From assembly GCA_002427745.1 (NCBI GenBank), contig DIYF01000098.1, forward strand, positions 1 through 43,144: a stretch of 43,144 nt of DNA, written 5' to 3'. Made by a program: the position numbers and the translations under genes. How positions within the stretch are numbered: position 1 is the first letter of the stretch; every line of letters starts with the position of its first letter. Positions 7,365 through 15,178 of the stretch are shown piece after piece. Origin of the DNA: Roseivirga sp. UBA6061 (GTDB lineage: Bacteria > Bacteroidota > Bacteroidia > Cytophagales > Cyclobacteriaceae). The notes beneath the pieces were generated by a model. It searched no databases. It was given only the letters and a program-made list of their open reading frames with translations, and was not told the DNA's origin.

Positions 7365-8093
7365 TTAGTTCCCCTGAGCGCTCAGGTTGTTGTCATCTTT
7401 GAGCTTGCTGTAAACGACCACGTGCTGAGCAAAGTCTCTGAACTTCGCACCTTTGTGCCAGTTGCGGATGAAGTCTGTATCATCTGCGAAGAGCCTGGCA
7501 AAGGCCTTTTTGTACTTCGCTTTTCTGACGATCTGAGGTTTTTGATCTCCCTTCACGACCAGAAAGGTGCGATCTTCTCCACCTGCTACCCGGATGTTAC
7601 CGATTGAAACAGGCATGGATTTAGAACCATTTGGGTGATGATACACCTTGATGTGCTCATCAAACCCGGGATTGAGTAATTGTAACAATCCGGTTTTTCC
7701 CTTTCTTCTGGGAATCTCCTGACTATCGTAGATAAGCCAGTCACGGTCCAGTACCTCATCAAAATCCGTTTGAATGGCTCTTCTGAGGTTGGACGCGCTG
7801 CTGGCTGCCGTTTCTATTTTGGCAAAAGCGCCTGGTTGAATGGCAAACCGCTGGAGTTGAGTTGCTTTGAATTTTCGTTTGTTTCCAAACTCGTCAAGAA
7901 TCGTGACACGCCTGATAAATCCACTGGCTTCGGTGGCACTCCGGAGATAGCCGGAAATGCTGTCACCTTCCTGTGTAATGACGTAGGTAAGCCTGTCGCT
8001 CACAAAAGTGTTATAAGGCGTGAGGAATTCCTGAGCAGTTACTTCGCTGACCAGGGCGATAAGTAACAAGATGGTTATTTTGAGTTTTTGCAT
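7365..8093 (-). CDS. Secreted protein of unknown function
   Basis: A 242-aa protein I do not recognise. It has a clear signal peptide (MQKLKITILLLIALVSEVTA, cleavage before QEF). The mature part is polar with alternating hydrophobic stretches and reads like a small periplasmic or surface beta-rich protein (YVITQEGDSISGYLRS, VTILDEFGNKRKFKATQLQRFAI). Tail residues are KLKDDNNLSAQGN. It is monocistronic, between the repeat-packed spacer and an ordinary spacer, and convergent with the nuclease lipoprotein. Confidence 0.8.
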   Translation of the reverse strand: MQKLKITILLLIALVSEVTAQEFLTPYNTFVSDRLTYVITQEGDSISGYLRSATEASGFIRRVTILDEFGNKRKFKATQLQRFAIQPGAFAKIETAASSASNLRRAIQTDFDEVLDRDWLIYDSQEIPRRKGKTGLLQLLNPGFDEHIKVYHHPNGSKSMPVSIGNIRVAGGEDRTFLVVKGDQKPQIVRKAKYKKAFARLFADDTDFIRNWHKGAKFRDFAQHVVVYSKLKDDNNLSAQGN

Positions 8094-8186
8094 GATTGAA
8101 AAAGTTTAAAACCACCTTGACAATTGCCATGCCAGAAATGTGAAAAAATGTTAAAACCCGGAAAATTTTGTTCTCACCATCCGGCT

Positions 8187-8546
8187 TTATAAGGTAAAAT
8201 CTTCTTCTGGAGGAAGGTGGAGTTCTGCCAGCTTTTTGGGTGCTACGGTGCGGTATGCCGTATTGAGGGCATCTGCAAACAAGTCTTCATGGCTCTTGCT
8301 CAGCTCAAAAATGGTCCAGCCTTTTTTACCCCAGGCCCCGGCTACCGGATAAACGGCTTCAGGGTCATAGGCGCAGAATACCGACTGATCGTTTTCATTC
8401 AGTTTTAATACGGCCTTTCCTTTTTGCTGATCAAGGGTACAGAAAATCTTCTTTCTCACCCGAAAAGAGCTCTTCTCAAAATGCGGCTCCTCCGTAACTT
8501 CAGTGAGCGCCATCGCCAGGGTTCTTAGCTTTTCATGGGTGACCAT
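8187..8546 (-). CDS. MmcQ/YjbR family protein
   Basis: A 119-aa cytosolic protein of the MmcQ/YjbR (DUF419) fold. Supporting features are EEPHFEKSSFRVRKKIFCTL near the start, a middle strand KAVLKLNENDQSVF, and PVAGAWGKKGWTIFEL then AYRTVAPKKL near the end, the usual order in this family. I start at ATG 8546, because the 18 codons upstream are hydrophobic, unlike the family, and begin at a non-ATG codon. Family members are small double-wing DNA-binding-like proteins with no settled biochemical role. Confidence 0.88.
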   Translation of the reverse strand: MVTHEKLRTLAMALTEVTEEPHFEKSSFRVRKKIFCTLDQQKGKAVLKLNENDQSVFCAYDPEAVYPVAGAWGKKGWTIFELSKSHEDLFADALNTAYRTVAPKKLAELHLPPEEDFTL

Positions 8547-8622
8547 AAACCAATATACAATTAATAAGAGCCTCCCGAAAGAGACGACTCTGATGACCAC
8601 CTATACAGTGGGCTGACTGTAC

Positions 8623-9471
8623 CTACTTAATGAGCATCTCTTCAAAAACCTTTTTCATAAAATCCGTGGTAGATTTCAGGTAGGGGAGGTTTACGGTCTC
8701 GAAAGTATCGGTAGACTTGTGGTAATAGGGGGTAGTGTCCCCGTTTTTATATTCTTCAGTTATACCGATGGCATTAAAGCCAATTCGTCTGAAGGAATTA
8801 TGGTCGGTGGAGGTAACATTGGTTCTGTGAATCGGAAAGTCAAAACCGTATTTTTTAGCCACGTTAAGGTAAAAGTCTCTCAGTGCATCGGTTGGCATTT
8901 CCAGCTCAATGCCTTTATCTCCATCCTGATCCCAACCCATCTGATCAATGGTATGAGCTGCTATCAGGTTCACACCTTCTTTCTTGATCCTTTTGGCAAA
9001 GGCCTGGCTGCCGATCAGTCCTCTTTCCTCTTCATCGAACATCACGATGTATATATTATATCTCAGGTTCTGCAGTCGTGCAATATGTTGACCTACGGCA
9101 TAGATCAGCGATACGCCCGTAGCATTGTCATTAGCTCCCGGACAATTTCTTACACTATCAAAGTGTGCGCCCAGCACCACCCACTGATCAGTTTTTTGAG
9201 TGGCCTTAATAATGCCCACCACATTGCTTCCGGTTTTGCTGTAGGATGAAATTGTCACCTCATCGCAGAACTCATCCATCTGTTGCTTGAGGTAAGCAGC
9301 CGCCTGTTCTTTGCTTTTTTGTTCATATCGCTCTGAAAGACTAACACCATTCATAATAGGAGAGGCTCCCGTCAGCTTTTTGAGCAGCGTTACCTGATCG
9401 TCCTGAAAAGCCTGCGTAACTGAAATACAAAAAACGGACAGAAGTGATGTGAGAATAATTCTGTTGAGCAT
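8623..9471 (-). CDS. Secreted M28-family zinc aminopeptidase
   Basis: A 282-aa protein with a signal peptide (MLNRIILTSLLSVFCISVTQA). The two-zinc site of M28 peptidases is complete: GAHFDS (H103, D105), ANDNATG (bridging Asp 115), DEEERG (catalytic Glu and ligand, 147-148), an Asp in HTIDQMGWD, and the last His in STDHNSF. Start ATG 9471 places the signal peptide at the N-terminus; eight codons upstream would precede it awkwardly. Likely an exported aminopeptidase that releases N-terminal residues from peptides. A second M28-like gene begins at 42777. Confidence 0.92.
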   Translation of the reverse strand: MLNRIILTSLLSVFCISVTQAFQDDQVTLLKKLTGASPIMNGVSLSERYEQKSKEQAAAYLKQQMDEFCDEVTISSYSKTGSNVVGIIKATQKTDQWVVLGAHFDSVRNCPGANDNATGVSLIYAVGQHIARLQNLRYNIYIVMFDEEERGLIGSQAFAKRIKKEGVNLIAAHTIDQMGWDQDGDKGIELEMPTDALRDFYLNVAKKYGFDFPIHRTNVTSTDHNSFRRIGFNAIGITEEYKNGDTTPYYHKSTDTFETVNLPYLKSTTDFMKKVFEEMLIK

Positions 9472-9750
9472 AATCGGGATGTTTGACCTGAGCACGAATA
9501 TATTAGTAATTCAATCAAGAGAGCGATTTGTGGGGGGATTTGTGAAATTTTAAAGCTCCTGGTACACAATAAAATTTTCAATTCTGAAAAATTGGCAAAG
9601 CCTTTGCTAAGTGTGTTTATGAAATTGGCCGTCCCTCTATTGAATGAGAATCAGGGCAGCCGATTGAATTTTTAATAAAAATCGAAGGCCAAAAGATGAC
9701 CTTGGGTCTTTAAAACACACTAATATCATAACAACTAAAATCCAATACCA

Positions 9751-10242
9751 ATGAAGAAAATCTCAGCCATTTTATTGCTTGCACTGTTCATGAGTAGCTG
9801 TGCGAGTATCCTCAGTAAAAGCCAGTACCCTTTAACTATTACGACTGATCCGTCCGGAGCCAATGTTAGTATAAGTGATCATAAGGGGATGGAAATTTTT
9901 CAGGGTACTTCACCCGCTACTGTTTCGCTTCAATCAGGCGCAGGCTTCTTTAAAAGAGCTTCTTACCAGGTTTCTGTGACCAAAACAGGTTATCAGACAC
10001 AAACTGTACCTGTTCAGTTCAAAGTAGACGGATGGTACTGGGGCAACTTGTTGCTTGGAGGAGTTATCGGTATGCTGATCATTGATCCGGCCACCGGGGC
10101 CATGTATAAAATCGATAGTGAGTATATGTCTATCACGCTCTCACAATCTGTGGCGGCCAATGCACAGCCAGAGCTCAGAGTATATGATCTGGACAATGTG
10201 CCGGAGCATTTGAAAACTAAACTTGTCAAGATAGAACAATAG
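9751..10242 (+). CDS. PEGA-domain lipoprotein
   Basis: A 163-aa lipoprotein. The signal MKKISAILLLALFMSSC places the lipid Cys at 17. Residues about 28-85 form a PEGA-like domain (LTITTDPSGANVSI, GTSPATVSL, YQVSVTKTGYQTQTVPVQ). A hydrophobic segment WGNLLLGGVIGMLIIDPATG at about 98-117 resembles those in similar envelope lipoproteins. PEGA domains are thought to bind surface components. Monocistronic and convergent with tyrA; 255 bp of spacer precede it with no clear promoter. Confidence 0.85.
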   Translation: MKKISAILLLALFMSSCASILSKSQYPLTITTDPSGANVSISDHKGMEIFQGTSPATVSLQSGAGFFKRASYQVSVTKTGYQTQTVPVQFKVDGWYWGNLLLGGVIGMLIIDPATGAMYKIDSEYMSITLSQSVAANAQPELRVYDLDNVPEHLKTKLVKIEQ

Positions 10243-10330
10243 TAGATTGAGGGTTCGAACGCTCTTTAGCATAAACCACTCAACGGTAAGAAATTCATAC
10301 AATCGAGAAAACAGGGCAGGGTTGTCAGGA

Positions 10331-11176
10331 TTATTTCAAAATTTTCCTGATGGCTCTGCCTTTTTCTAAAAAGGCCCTGATCTGCTCATGGTCTTCACTT
10401 TCTAGTAGTGATTTGAAATGAGTCAGGTGGTCAAGATAGTTTTCCAGGCTGTCCAGAATGGCTCTTTTATTTTTTAGAAAAATGGGAGTCCACATATCGG
10501 GAGAGCTTTTTGCAAGGCGCACGGTGGAAGCAAAACCCGAGCCTGCCAGGTCCAGGATATGCTCATCACTTTCTTCCTGCTTCAGCACTGTATTGCTCAG
10601 GCCAAAGGCTATCACATGGCTCAGGTGTGAAACATAGGCCAGGTGTACATCATGTTCAGCAGCCTTCAAATAAGTAGTGCTCATTCCGATCATTTTACAG
10701 AGCTTTCTGAACCCGGTAATGGCTTCAGCAGAAGATTCTGTCTCATCGCACACGATCATGACCTTATCTTCAAACAGGCCGGGGAAAGCTGCCTGCGGAC
10801 CGCTGTATTCTGTACCCGCAATGGGATGGGCCGCTATAAACTGAGCGCGGTTAGTGTGCTTATCTGCCACGGCACAGATGCTCTTTTTGGTTGAGCCGAA
10901 ATCAACCAGAATCTGGTGAGCCTTCAATCCATCAAGGCATTTGGGCAGGATGGACTCAATCGCGTTAACAGGAATTGCCAGTATCACCCAGTCTCCTTTT
11001 TGAAGGGCCTCTTCCAGGGAAACTGCCATATGGTCTATGATGCCCAGGTCAAGTGCTTCCTGCAAATGGTCTGCGTTCTGATCCCAGCCATAAACCACCA
11101 CTCCTTCGAGGCGTTTTTTAAGGGCCAGAGCAAATGAGCCTCCGATAAGGCCCGGGCCTATAATGGTTACCTTCAT
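10331..11176 (-). CDS. tyrA: Prephenate dehydrogenase
   Basis: A 281-aa NAD(P)-dependent enzyme that oxidatively decarboxylates prephenate to 4-hydroxyphenylpyruvate on the way to tyrosine. The Rossmann motif GPGLIGGS is at residues 7-14. Family landmarks follow: VDFGSTKKS, the active-site segment AHPIAGTEYSGP, and HDVHLAYVSHLSH. No chorismate mutase or ACT extension is present. Its ATG overlaps the stop of the aminotransferase gene by 4 bp (ATGA), so the two are translationally coupled. Confidence 0.95.
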   Translation of the reverse strand: MKVTIIGPGLIGGSFALALKKRLEGVVVYGWDQNADHLQEALDLGIIDHMAVSLEEALQKGDWVILAIPVNAIESILPKCLDGLKAHQILVDFGSTKKSICAVADKHTNRAQFIAAHPIAGTEYSGPQAAFPGLFEDKVMIVCDETESSAEAITGFRKLCKMIGMSTTYLKAAEHDVHLAYVSHLSHVIAFGLSNTVLKQEESDEHILDLAGSGFASTVRLAKSSPDMWTPIFLKNKRAILDSLENYLDHLTHFKSLLESEDHEQIRAFLEKGRAIRKILK

Positions 11177-12315
11177 GCTTGTTCTAGTCTTTTAAGCGCT
11201 TCTCGGTACATATCTTCATTTACGCAAAGAGAAATGCGCAGGTATTGCTGTCCACGCTCACCGAATATATGGCCCGGTGTGATAAAAAGATCTTTTTCGT
11301 AAAGCAACCAGTCCACCAGTTCATCTACGTGTTGCTGTTTTACACGGGCCCAGACAAATAAACCAGACTGCTCATCTTCCCAGGTACAGCCCAGCTTTTC
11401 GAGTATTTCGCAGGCCAGTTTTCTTCTGTGCCTGTAAACCTCATTGAGCTGTTCAAACCAGTCAGCTTCCAGATTAAGTGCCTTTACAGCAGCCAGTTGC
11501 AATGGCTTAAACATGCCGGAGTCCATATTGCTTTTGATCCTCAGTACCTGGCTTACCAACTCCGGATTGCCACATAGCCAGCCTATACGCCAGCCGGCCA
11601 TATTAAAGGTCTTGGATAGTGAGTTGAGCTCCAGGGCTACTTCCTCTGCTCCGGGAATGGCCAGGAGAGAGGCAGGCTGATCATTGAGAATAAAGCTGTA
11701 AGGGTTGTCATTCACCAGGAGCACATTCTTTTCTTTGGCCAGTTTGACGAAGCGAGCCATGATCTCCCGCGAGCCTTTTACCCCGGTAGGCATATGAGGA
11801 TAGTTGATCCAGATGAGTTTGATACGGGAGTAGTCCTGAGCCTCCAGAAAATCCCAGTCCGGCTCCCAGGAAAGTTTTTCTTTCAAAGGGAAGTAGACCG
11901 GGACTGCCTCCACCATTTTGGTAACTGAGGTATAGGTGGGGTAACCCAGCTCCGGTATCAGTACCTGATCTCCTTTGTTTAAAAAAGCCAGTGAGATATG
12001 TGTTATGCCTTCCTTGGAGCCCATTAATGGAAGAATGCCTGACTTCTCATCCAGTCTTACCCCATAATGACGTTGATAAAAACCGGCTATGGCCGACCTC
12101 AGTTCCGGAATGCCCTGGTACGACTGGTACTGGTGTACATCTCCCGGAGCTACACTCAGCAGTTCATCTATTACCTCCTGAGGAGGTGAGAGGTCAGGAC
12201 TGCCGATGCCCAGGTTGAGCACGGGCTTTCCGGCCGCACGTAAAGCGGCAATCTCTCTGAGTTTTTTAGAGAAATAATACTCCTGCACCTGTCCGAGTCT
12301 GTCTGCTGTCTGCAT
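11173..12315 (-). CDS. PLP-dependent class I/II aminotransferase (likely aromatic pathway)
   Basis: A 380-aa fold-type I aminotransferase. Motifs are LNLGIGSPDL, QYQSYQGIPELR, GSKEGITH, the PLP-Lys segment NSLSKTFNMAGWRIGW and the C-terminal LRISLCVNE (carboxylate-binding Arg). I start at ATG 12315 (MQTADRLGQV), the usual beginning for the family; the longer ORF adds 46 unconserved residues. Overlap with tyrA suggests it transaminates keto acids of Tyr/Phe synthesis, although the sequence also resembles DapL-type enzymes. A possible -7 element TATTTTAG (complement of 12321-12328) lies just 5 bp before the start. It diverges from the trp operon. Confidence 0.9.
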   Translation of the reverse strand: MQTADRLGQVQEYYFSKKLREIAALRAAGKPVLNLGIGSPDLSPPQEVIDELLSVAPGDVHQYQSYQGIPELRSAIAGFYQRHYGVRLDEKSGILPLMGSKEGITHISLAFLNKGDQVLIPELGYPTYTSVTKMVEAVPVYFPLKEKLSWEPDWDFLEAQDYSRIKLIWINYPHMPTGVKGSREIMARFVKLAKEKNVLLVNDNPYSFILNDQPASLLAIPGAEEVALELNSLSKTFNMAGWRIGWLCGNPELVSQVLRIKSNMDSGMFKPLQLAAVKALNLEADWFEQLNEVYRHRRKLACEILEKLGCTWEDEQSGLFVWARVKQQHVDELVDWLLYEKDLFITPGHIFGERGQQYLRISLCVNEDMYREALKRLEQA

Positions 12316-12460
12316 GGCTGCTAAAATAGAGAAAAGGAGATGTAATAGACATCGGCTTTTTATTATCCTGTGTAATCGATTGGAAAAATTTTTTGGCCTG
12401 CCTGAATTGTAAGCTGCCTGCCACTTGACAAAACAGTTTGAACAAATTCTCAAATTTCCA

Positions 12461-12491
12461 TTTGCACTTAAAAAATCCTTTTCTACATTAG
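12461..12491 (+). promoter_or_regulatory. Predicted promoter of the trp leader and operon
   Basis: TTTG at 12461-12464, a 19-nt spacer, then TACATTAG at 12484-12491. The second box matches 5 of the 6 fixed positions of the Bacteroidota -7 consensus TAnnTTTG, and the spacing is right for the TTTG -33 box. Transcription would start at about 12496-12499, at or just before the leader-peptide ATG (12499). Prediction only. Confidence 0.6.
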
Positions 12492-12498
12492 CGGCACA

Positions 12499-12555
12499 AT
12501 GAGAAACAACGCTTTACATACAGCATGGTGGTGGCACGTAACGGAACTCCGATAA
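12499..12555 (+). CDS. trpL: trp operon leader peptide
   Basis: An 18-codon ORF: MRNNALHTAWWWHVTELR then TAA. Three consecutive TGG codons (12526-12534) in so short a peptide, directly upstream of an intrinsic terminator and trpE, identify it as an attenuation leader peptide that senses charged tRNA-Trp. The ATG is 7 bp downstream of the predicted -7 box, leaving almost no 5' UTR and no room for a Shine-Dalgarno site. The stop codon overlaps the downstream half of the first leader hairpin, as expected for ribosome-mediated attenuation. Too short for routine gene finders. Confidence 0.9.
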   Translation: MRNNALHTAWWWHVTELR

Positions 12556-12623
12556 CGTGAACGATCAAGCTTTGTAAAGTCTACAGATATAGCAAAAAGC
12601 CCGCAGTTCATGCGGGCTTTTTT
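12535..12623 (+). promoter_or_regulatory. trp attenuator: mutually exclusive leader RNA structures
   Basis: Hairpin 1:2 pairs CACGT (12535-12539) with ACGTG (12555-12559), plus CGG (12542-12544) with CCG (12549-12551). The alternative antiterminator pairs CGTGAAC (12556-12562) with GTTCATG (12606-12612; 7 bp, one G-U), and nested inside it GCTTT (12569-12573) with AAAGC (12596-12600). Both conflict with the terminator. A ribosome stalled on the TGG codons (12526-12534) would mask the first arm and free the antiterminator; one reaching the stop would cover 12556-12562 and let the terminator form. Pairings were found by eye. Confidence 0.7.
12594..12623 (+). terminator. Attenuator terminator hairpin before trpE
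   Basis: A 12-bp stem AAAAAGCCCGCA (12594-12605) / TGCGGGCTTTTT (12611-12622) with a 5-nt loop GTTCA, and six T residues at 12618-12623. It lies 43 bp before trpE and 38 bp after the trpL stop, the position of an attenuator rather than an end-of-operon terminator. Confidence 0.93.
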
Positions 12624-12665
12624 CGTTTGTAGGGTTTCTGAAAACGAATAGAAAACAAGTTGACA

Positions 12666-14075
12666 ATGGCAAAAATTAGGCTGACAACTACTTATAAAAA
12701 ACTACTGGCCGATACGGTGACTCCTGTGAGCATCTACCTGAAGCTGAGGGATAAATATGAAAATCCCATCCTGCTGGAAAGCTCAGACTATCATGGCAAT
12801 GAGAACAGTTTCTCATATATCTGCTGTGAGCCACTGGCCCGCTTTGAGGTGAAGGATGGACGTTTCAGACAGTCACTTCCGGGCCTGGAAGAGACCTCCG
12901 GCACTGTGGCAGGTGTAGAAGCGCAGGAAAGGCTGAGTGCTTTTGCAGGGGCTTTCGAGACGGATGAAAATGAATTCAAGTTCATCAATAACGGTCTCTT
13001 TGGGTACATAGGCTATGATGCAGTGCAGTACTTTGAGCAGATTCCGGTTCCCGAGGGTAAAGATGATCAGTATGGCATCCCGGATATTCTCTACCATGTC
13101 TATCGCTATGTGATCGCCATTGATCATTTCAAGAACGAGCTCTTCATTTTTGAGCACAGTCCGGCCGGGGAAGAGGCCAAAGGGTTAGCCTCTATTGAAA
13201 ATCTGGTCAACAATAAGAATTATCCCTCCTATGACTTTATCACTACCGGTGAAGAAGCTTCGAACTACAATGATGAAGAGTTTCTGGAAATGATTGATAA
13301 AGGTATGCAGCACTGTTTCCGCGGTGATGTATTCCAGATTGTGTTGTCAAGAAGATTTCAGAGCGGCTTCAAGGGAGACGAGTTCAATGTATACCGGGCC
13401 CTGCGTTCTGTCAATCCATCGCCTTACCTGTTCTATTTCGATTACGGCAACTTCAAGATTTTCGGCTCATCGCCCGAGGCACAACTGGTGATCAAAGACC
13501 GTAAGGCCACCATTCACCCGATTGCCGGTACCTTCCGCAGAACGGGTAATGATGCTGCTGATGCAGAACTGGCCAAGAAACTGCATGACGACCCGAAAGA
13601 GAACTCAGAGCATGTCATGCTGGTTGATCTGGCGCGCAACGATCTCAGCCGTGCCGGCTCAGATGTGGTAGTGGATACCTACAAGGAGATACAGTATTTC
13701 TCCCATGTGATTCATCTGGTATCCAAGGTTACCGGCACGCTGCGTGAGGATATGAAATCTTCAGAGATGATTTCCGGGACTTTCCCTGCCGGTACTTTGA
13801 GTGGAGCTCCCAAGGTAAGAGCCATGCAGCTTATCAACGATTATGAGGCTACACGCAGAGGCTACTATGGAGGTGCCATTGGCTTTATGGGCTTCAACGG
13901 AGACTTTAACCATGCCATCATGATCCGCTCCTTCCTGAGTATGAGCAATACGCTGTACTATCAGGCCGGAGCCGGCATCGTAGCCAAATCTCACCGCGAA
14001 TCTGAACTACAGGAAGTAAACAACAAACTAGCCGCCCTGCGAAAGGCGATTGAATTAGCAAAAGACATCAGATAG
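12666..14075 (+). CDS. trpE: Anthranilate synthase component I
   Basis: A 469-aa chorismate-utilising enzyme making anthranilate from chorismate with ammonia from TrpG. The N-terminal LLESS motif is the tryptophan-binding element of feedback-inhibited TrpE. Catalytic-domain motifs are HPIAGTFRR, HVMLVDLARNDLSR and PAGTLSGAPKVRAM. Start ATG 12666 is preferred to the TTG at 12660. First structural gene of the operon, directly downstream of the attenuator. Its partner trpG is separated by an inserted four-helix-bundle gene. Confidence 0.97.
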   Translation: MAKIRLTTTYKKLLADTVTPVSIYLKLRDKYENPILLESSDYHGNENSFSYICCEPLARFEVKDGRFRQSLPGLEETSGTVAGVEAQERLSAFAGAFETDENEFKFINNGLFGYIGYDAVQYFEQIPVPEGKDDQYGIPDILYHVYRYVIAIDHFKNELFIFEHSPAGEEAKGLASIENLVNNKNYPSYDFITTGEEASNYNDEEFLEMIDKGMQHCFRGDVFQIVLSRRFQSGFKGDEFNVYRALRSVNPSPYLFYFDYGNFKIFGSSPEAQLVIKDRKATIHPIAGTFRRTGNDAADAELAKKLHDDPKENSEHVMLVDLARNDLSRAGSDVVVDTYKEIQYFSHVIHLVSKVTGTLREDMKSSEMISGTFPAGTLSGAPKVRAMQLINDYEATRRGYYGGAIGFMGFNGDFNHAIMIRSFLSMSNTLYYQAGAGIVAKSHRESELQEVNNKLAALRKAIELAKDIR

Positions 14076-14087
14076 TATGTAAGTGGA

Positions 14088-14499
14088 GAGTTATTGGTTA
14101 ATAGTTATCAGGATGAGCATTAAGAGTTTTACAGAGTTGGAGGCCTGGAAGAGGGCGAGAGAACTGAGAAGGGATATCTCAGAGCTTACAAAAAGCTTTC
14201 CATCAGATGAGAAGTATAGTCTTACCAGTCAAATCAAGAGGTCTAGTCGATCTGTAACTGCAAACATTGCAGAAGGTTATGGCAGGTTTCATCATCAGGA
14301 GAACATTCAGTTCTGTAGAGTTTCGAGAGGGTCATTGACTGAGACACTTGATCATCTGATCGTGGCTCTGGATGAAGGTTATATCGATCAATCTGTCTAT
14401 GGCAAGTTCGAGGATAGGCTCAGCGAGTGCCTGAGAATTTTAAACGGCTATATCAACTACCTCCAGAAGGCAAAGGAACGCCCTGATAACCAATAACTC
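14088..14499 (+). mobile_element. TIR-bounded four-helix-bundle module inserted between trpE and trpG
   Basis: A 412-bp segment with terminal inverted repeats. The left end, 14088-14111, starts GAGTTATTGG and ends GTTATCAG. The right end, CTGATAACCAATAACTC (14483-14499), is its exact complement apart from a 7-nt internal gap. A further partial copy, TTAACCAATAAC, follows at 14500-14511. The only gene inside is the four-helix-bundle CDS, whose stop codon lies within the right repeat. No transposase is present and no target-site duplication is obvious. Calling it mobile is inference from the boundaries and the disrupted trpE-trpG pairing. Confidence 0.55.
14113..14496 (+). CDS. Four-helix-bundle protein (S23/Avd-like family)
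   Basis: A 127-aa protein of the four-helix-bundle family also found as 23S rRNA intervening-sequence proteins and related to DGR accessory Avd proteins. The family signature is clear: FTELEAWKRARELRRDI near the start, LTSQIKRSSRSVTANIAEGYGR in the middle, a Glu/Leu-rich third helix and a final helix ending NYLQKAKERPDNQ. Start ATG 14113 directly follows the left inverted repeat; the longer GTG-initiated frame reads through that repeat. It has no known role in tryptophan synthesis, though it would be co-transcribed with trp genes. Function of such stand-alone proteins is unknown. Confidence 0.9.
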   Translation: MSIKSFTELEAWKRARELRRDISELTKSFPSDEKYSLTSQIKRSSRSVTANIAEGYGRFHHQENIQFCRVSRGSLTETLDHLIVALDEGYIDQSVYGKFEDRLSECLRILNGYINYLQKAKERPDNQ

Positions 14500-14534
14500 T
14501 TAACCAATAACGAATAAAGAGCGAAGCGACCAAA

Positions 14535-15173
14535 ATGAAAATACTAGTCTTAGATAATTACGATTCATTTACCTACAACCTGGTGCATTACCTGAAAGAG
14601 CTGGGCTATGAGTCGGATATAGATGTTTTCCGCAACGACCAGATCACACTCGATGCGGTAGAGGACTATGACAAAATCCTGCTCTCACCCGGACCGGGTA
14701 TTCCTGAAGAAGCAGGTATTATGCCTGAACTCATTAAACGCTATGGCCCGACCAAAAGCATACTGGGTGTATGCCTGGGACACCAGGGAATTGCGGAAGC
14801 CTATGGTGCTGAACTGTACAATATGCCCGAGGTGCTGCATGGTGTGTCGAGCAGGGTGCAAGTCACTATTCCGGAAGATCGTTTGTTCCACGAAATTCCT
14901 GCAGATTATCGTATCTGCCATTACCATAGCTGGAATGTGAACAAGGATAAGCTGGGAAGTGAACTGGAAGTGACGGCCGTTGATGAATTTGGTGAGATCA
15001 TGGCCATCCGTCATAAAACACATGATGTGCGAGGGGTGCAGTTCCATCCCGAATCTATTATGACCGAGCATGGGCATCTGCTGCTGCAAAACTGGGTCAA
15101 CGAGGTGCACACCGATAGTGTTGAAGCAATTTTAAATAACCGACTGGATCTCCTTACCAGAGAAGACAACTAG
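14535..15173 (+). CDS. trpG: Anthranilate synthase component II (glutamine amidotransferase)
   Basis: A 212-aa class I glutamine amidotransferase that hydrolyses glutamine and channels ammonia to TrpE. It has an N-terminal DNYDSFTYNLVHYL, oxyanion motif LLSPGPGIP, nucleophile Cys 80 in GVCLGHQG, and the His/Glu pair in VQFHPESI. Not fused to trpD or trpE. The 38-bp leader region includes remnants of the repeat that flanks the upstream module. Stop precedes trpD by 5 bp. Confidence 0.97.
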   Translation: MKILVLDNYDSFTYNLVHYLKELGYESDIDVFRNDQITLDAVEDYDKILLSPGPGIPEEAGIMPELIKRYGPTKSILGVCLGHQGIAEAYGAELYNMPEVLHGVSSRVQVTIPEDRLFHEIPADYRICHYHSWNVNKDKLGSELEVTAVDEFGEIMAIRHKTHDVRGVQFHPESIMTEHGHLLLQNWVNEVHTDSVEAILNNRLDLLTREDN

Positions 15174-15178
15174 AAATA

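Noticed and set aside
14113..14496. Intervening sequence within a 23S rRNA gene
   Set aside because: The encoded family is the same, but no rRNA sequence flanks it; the context is the trp operon.
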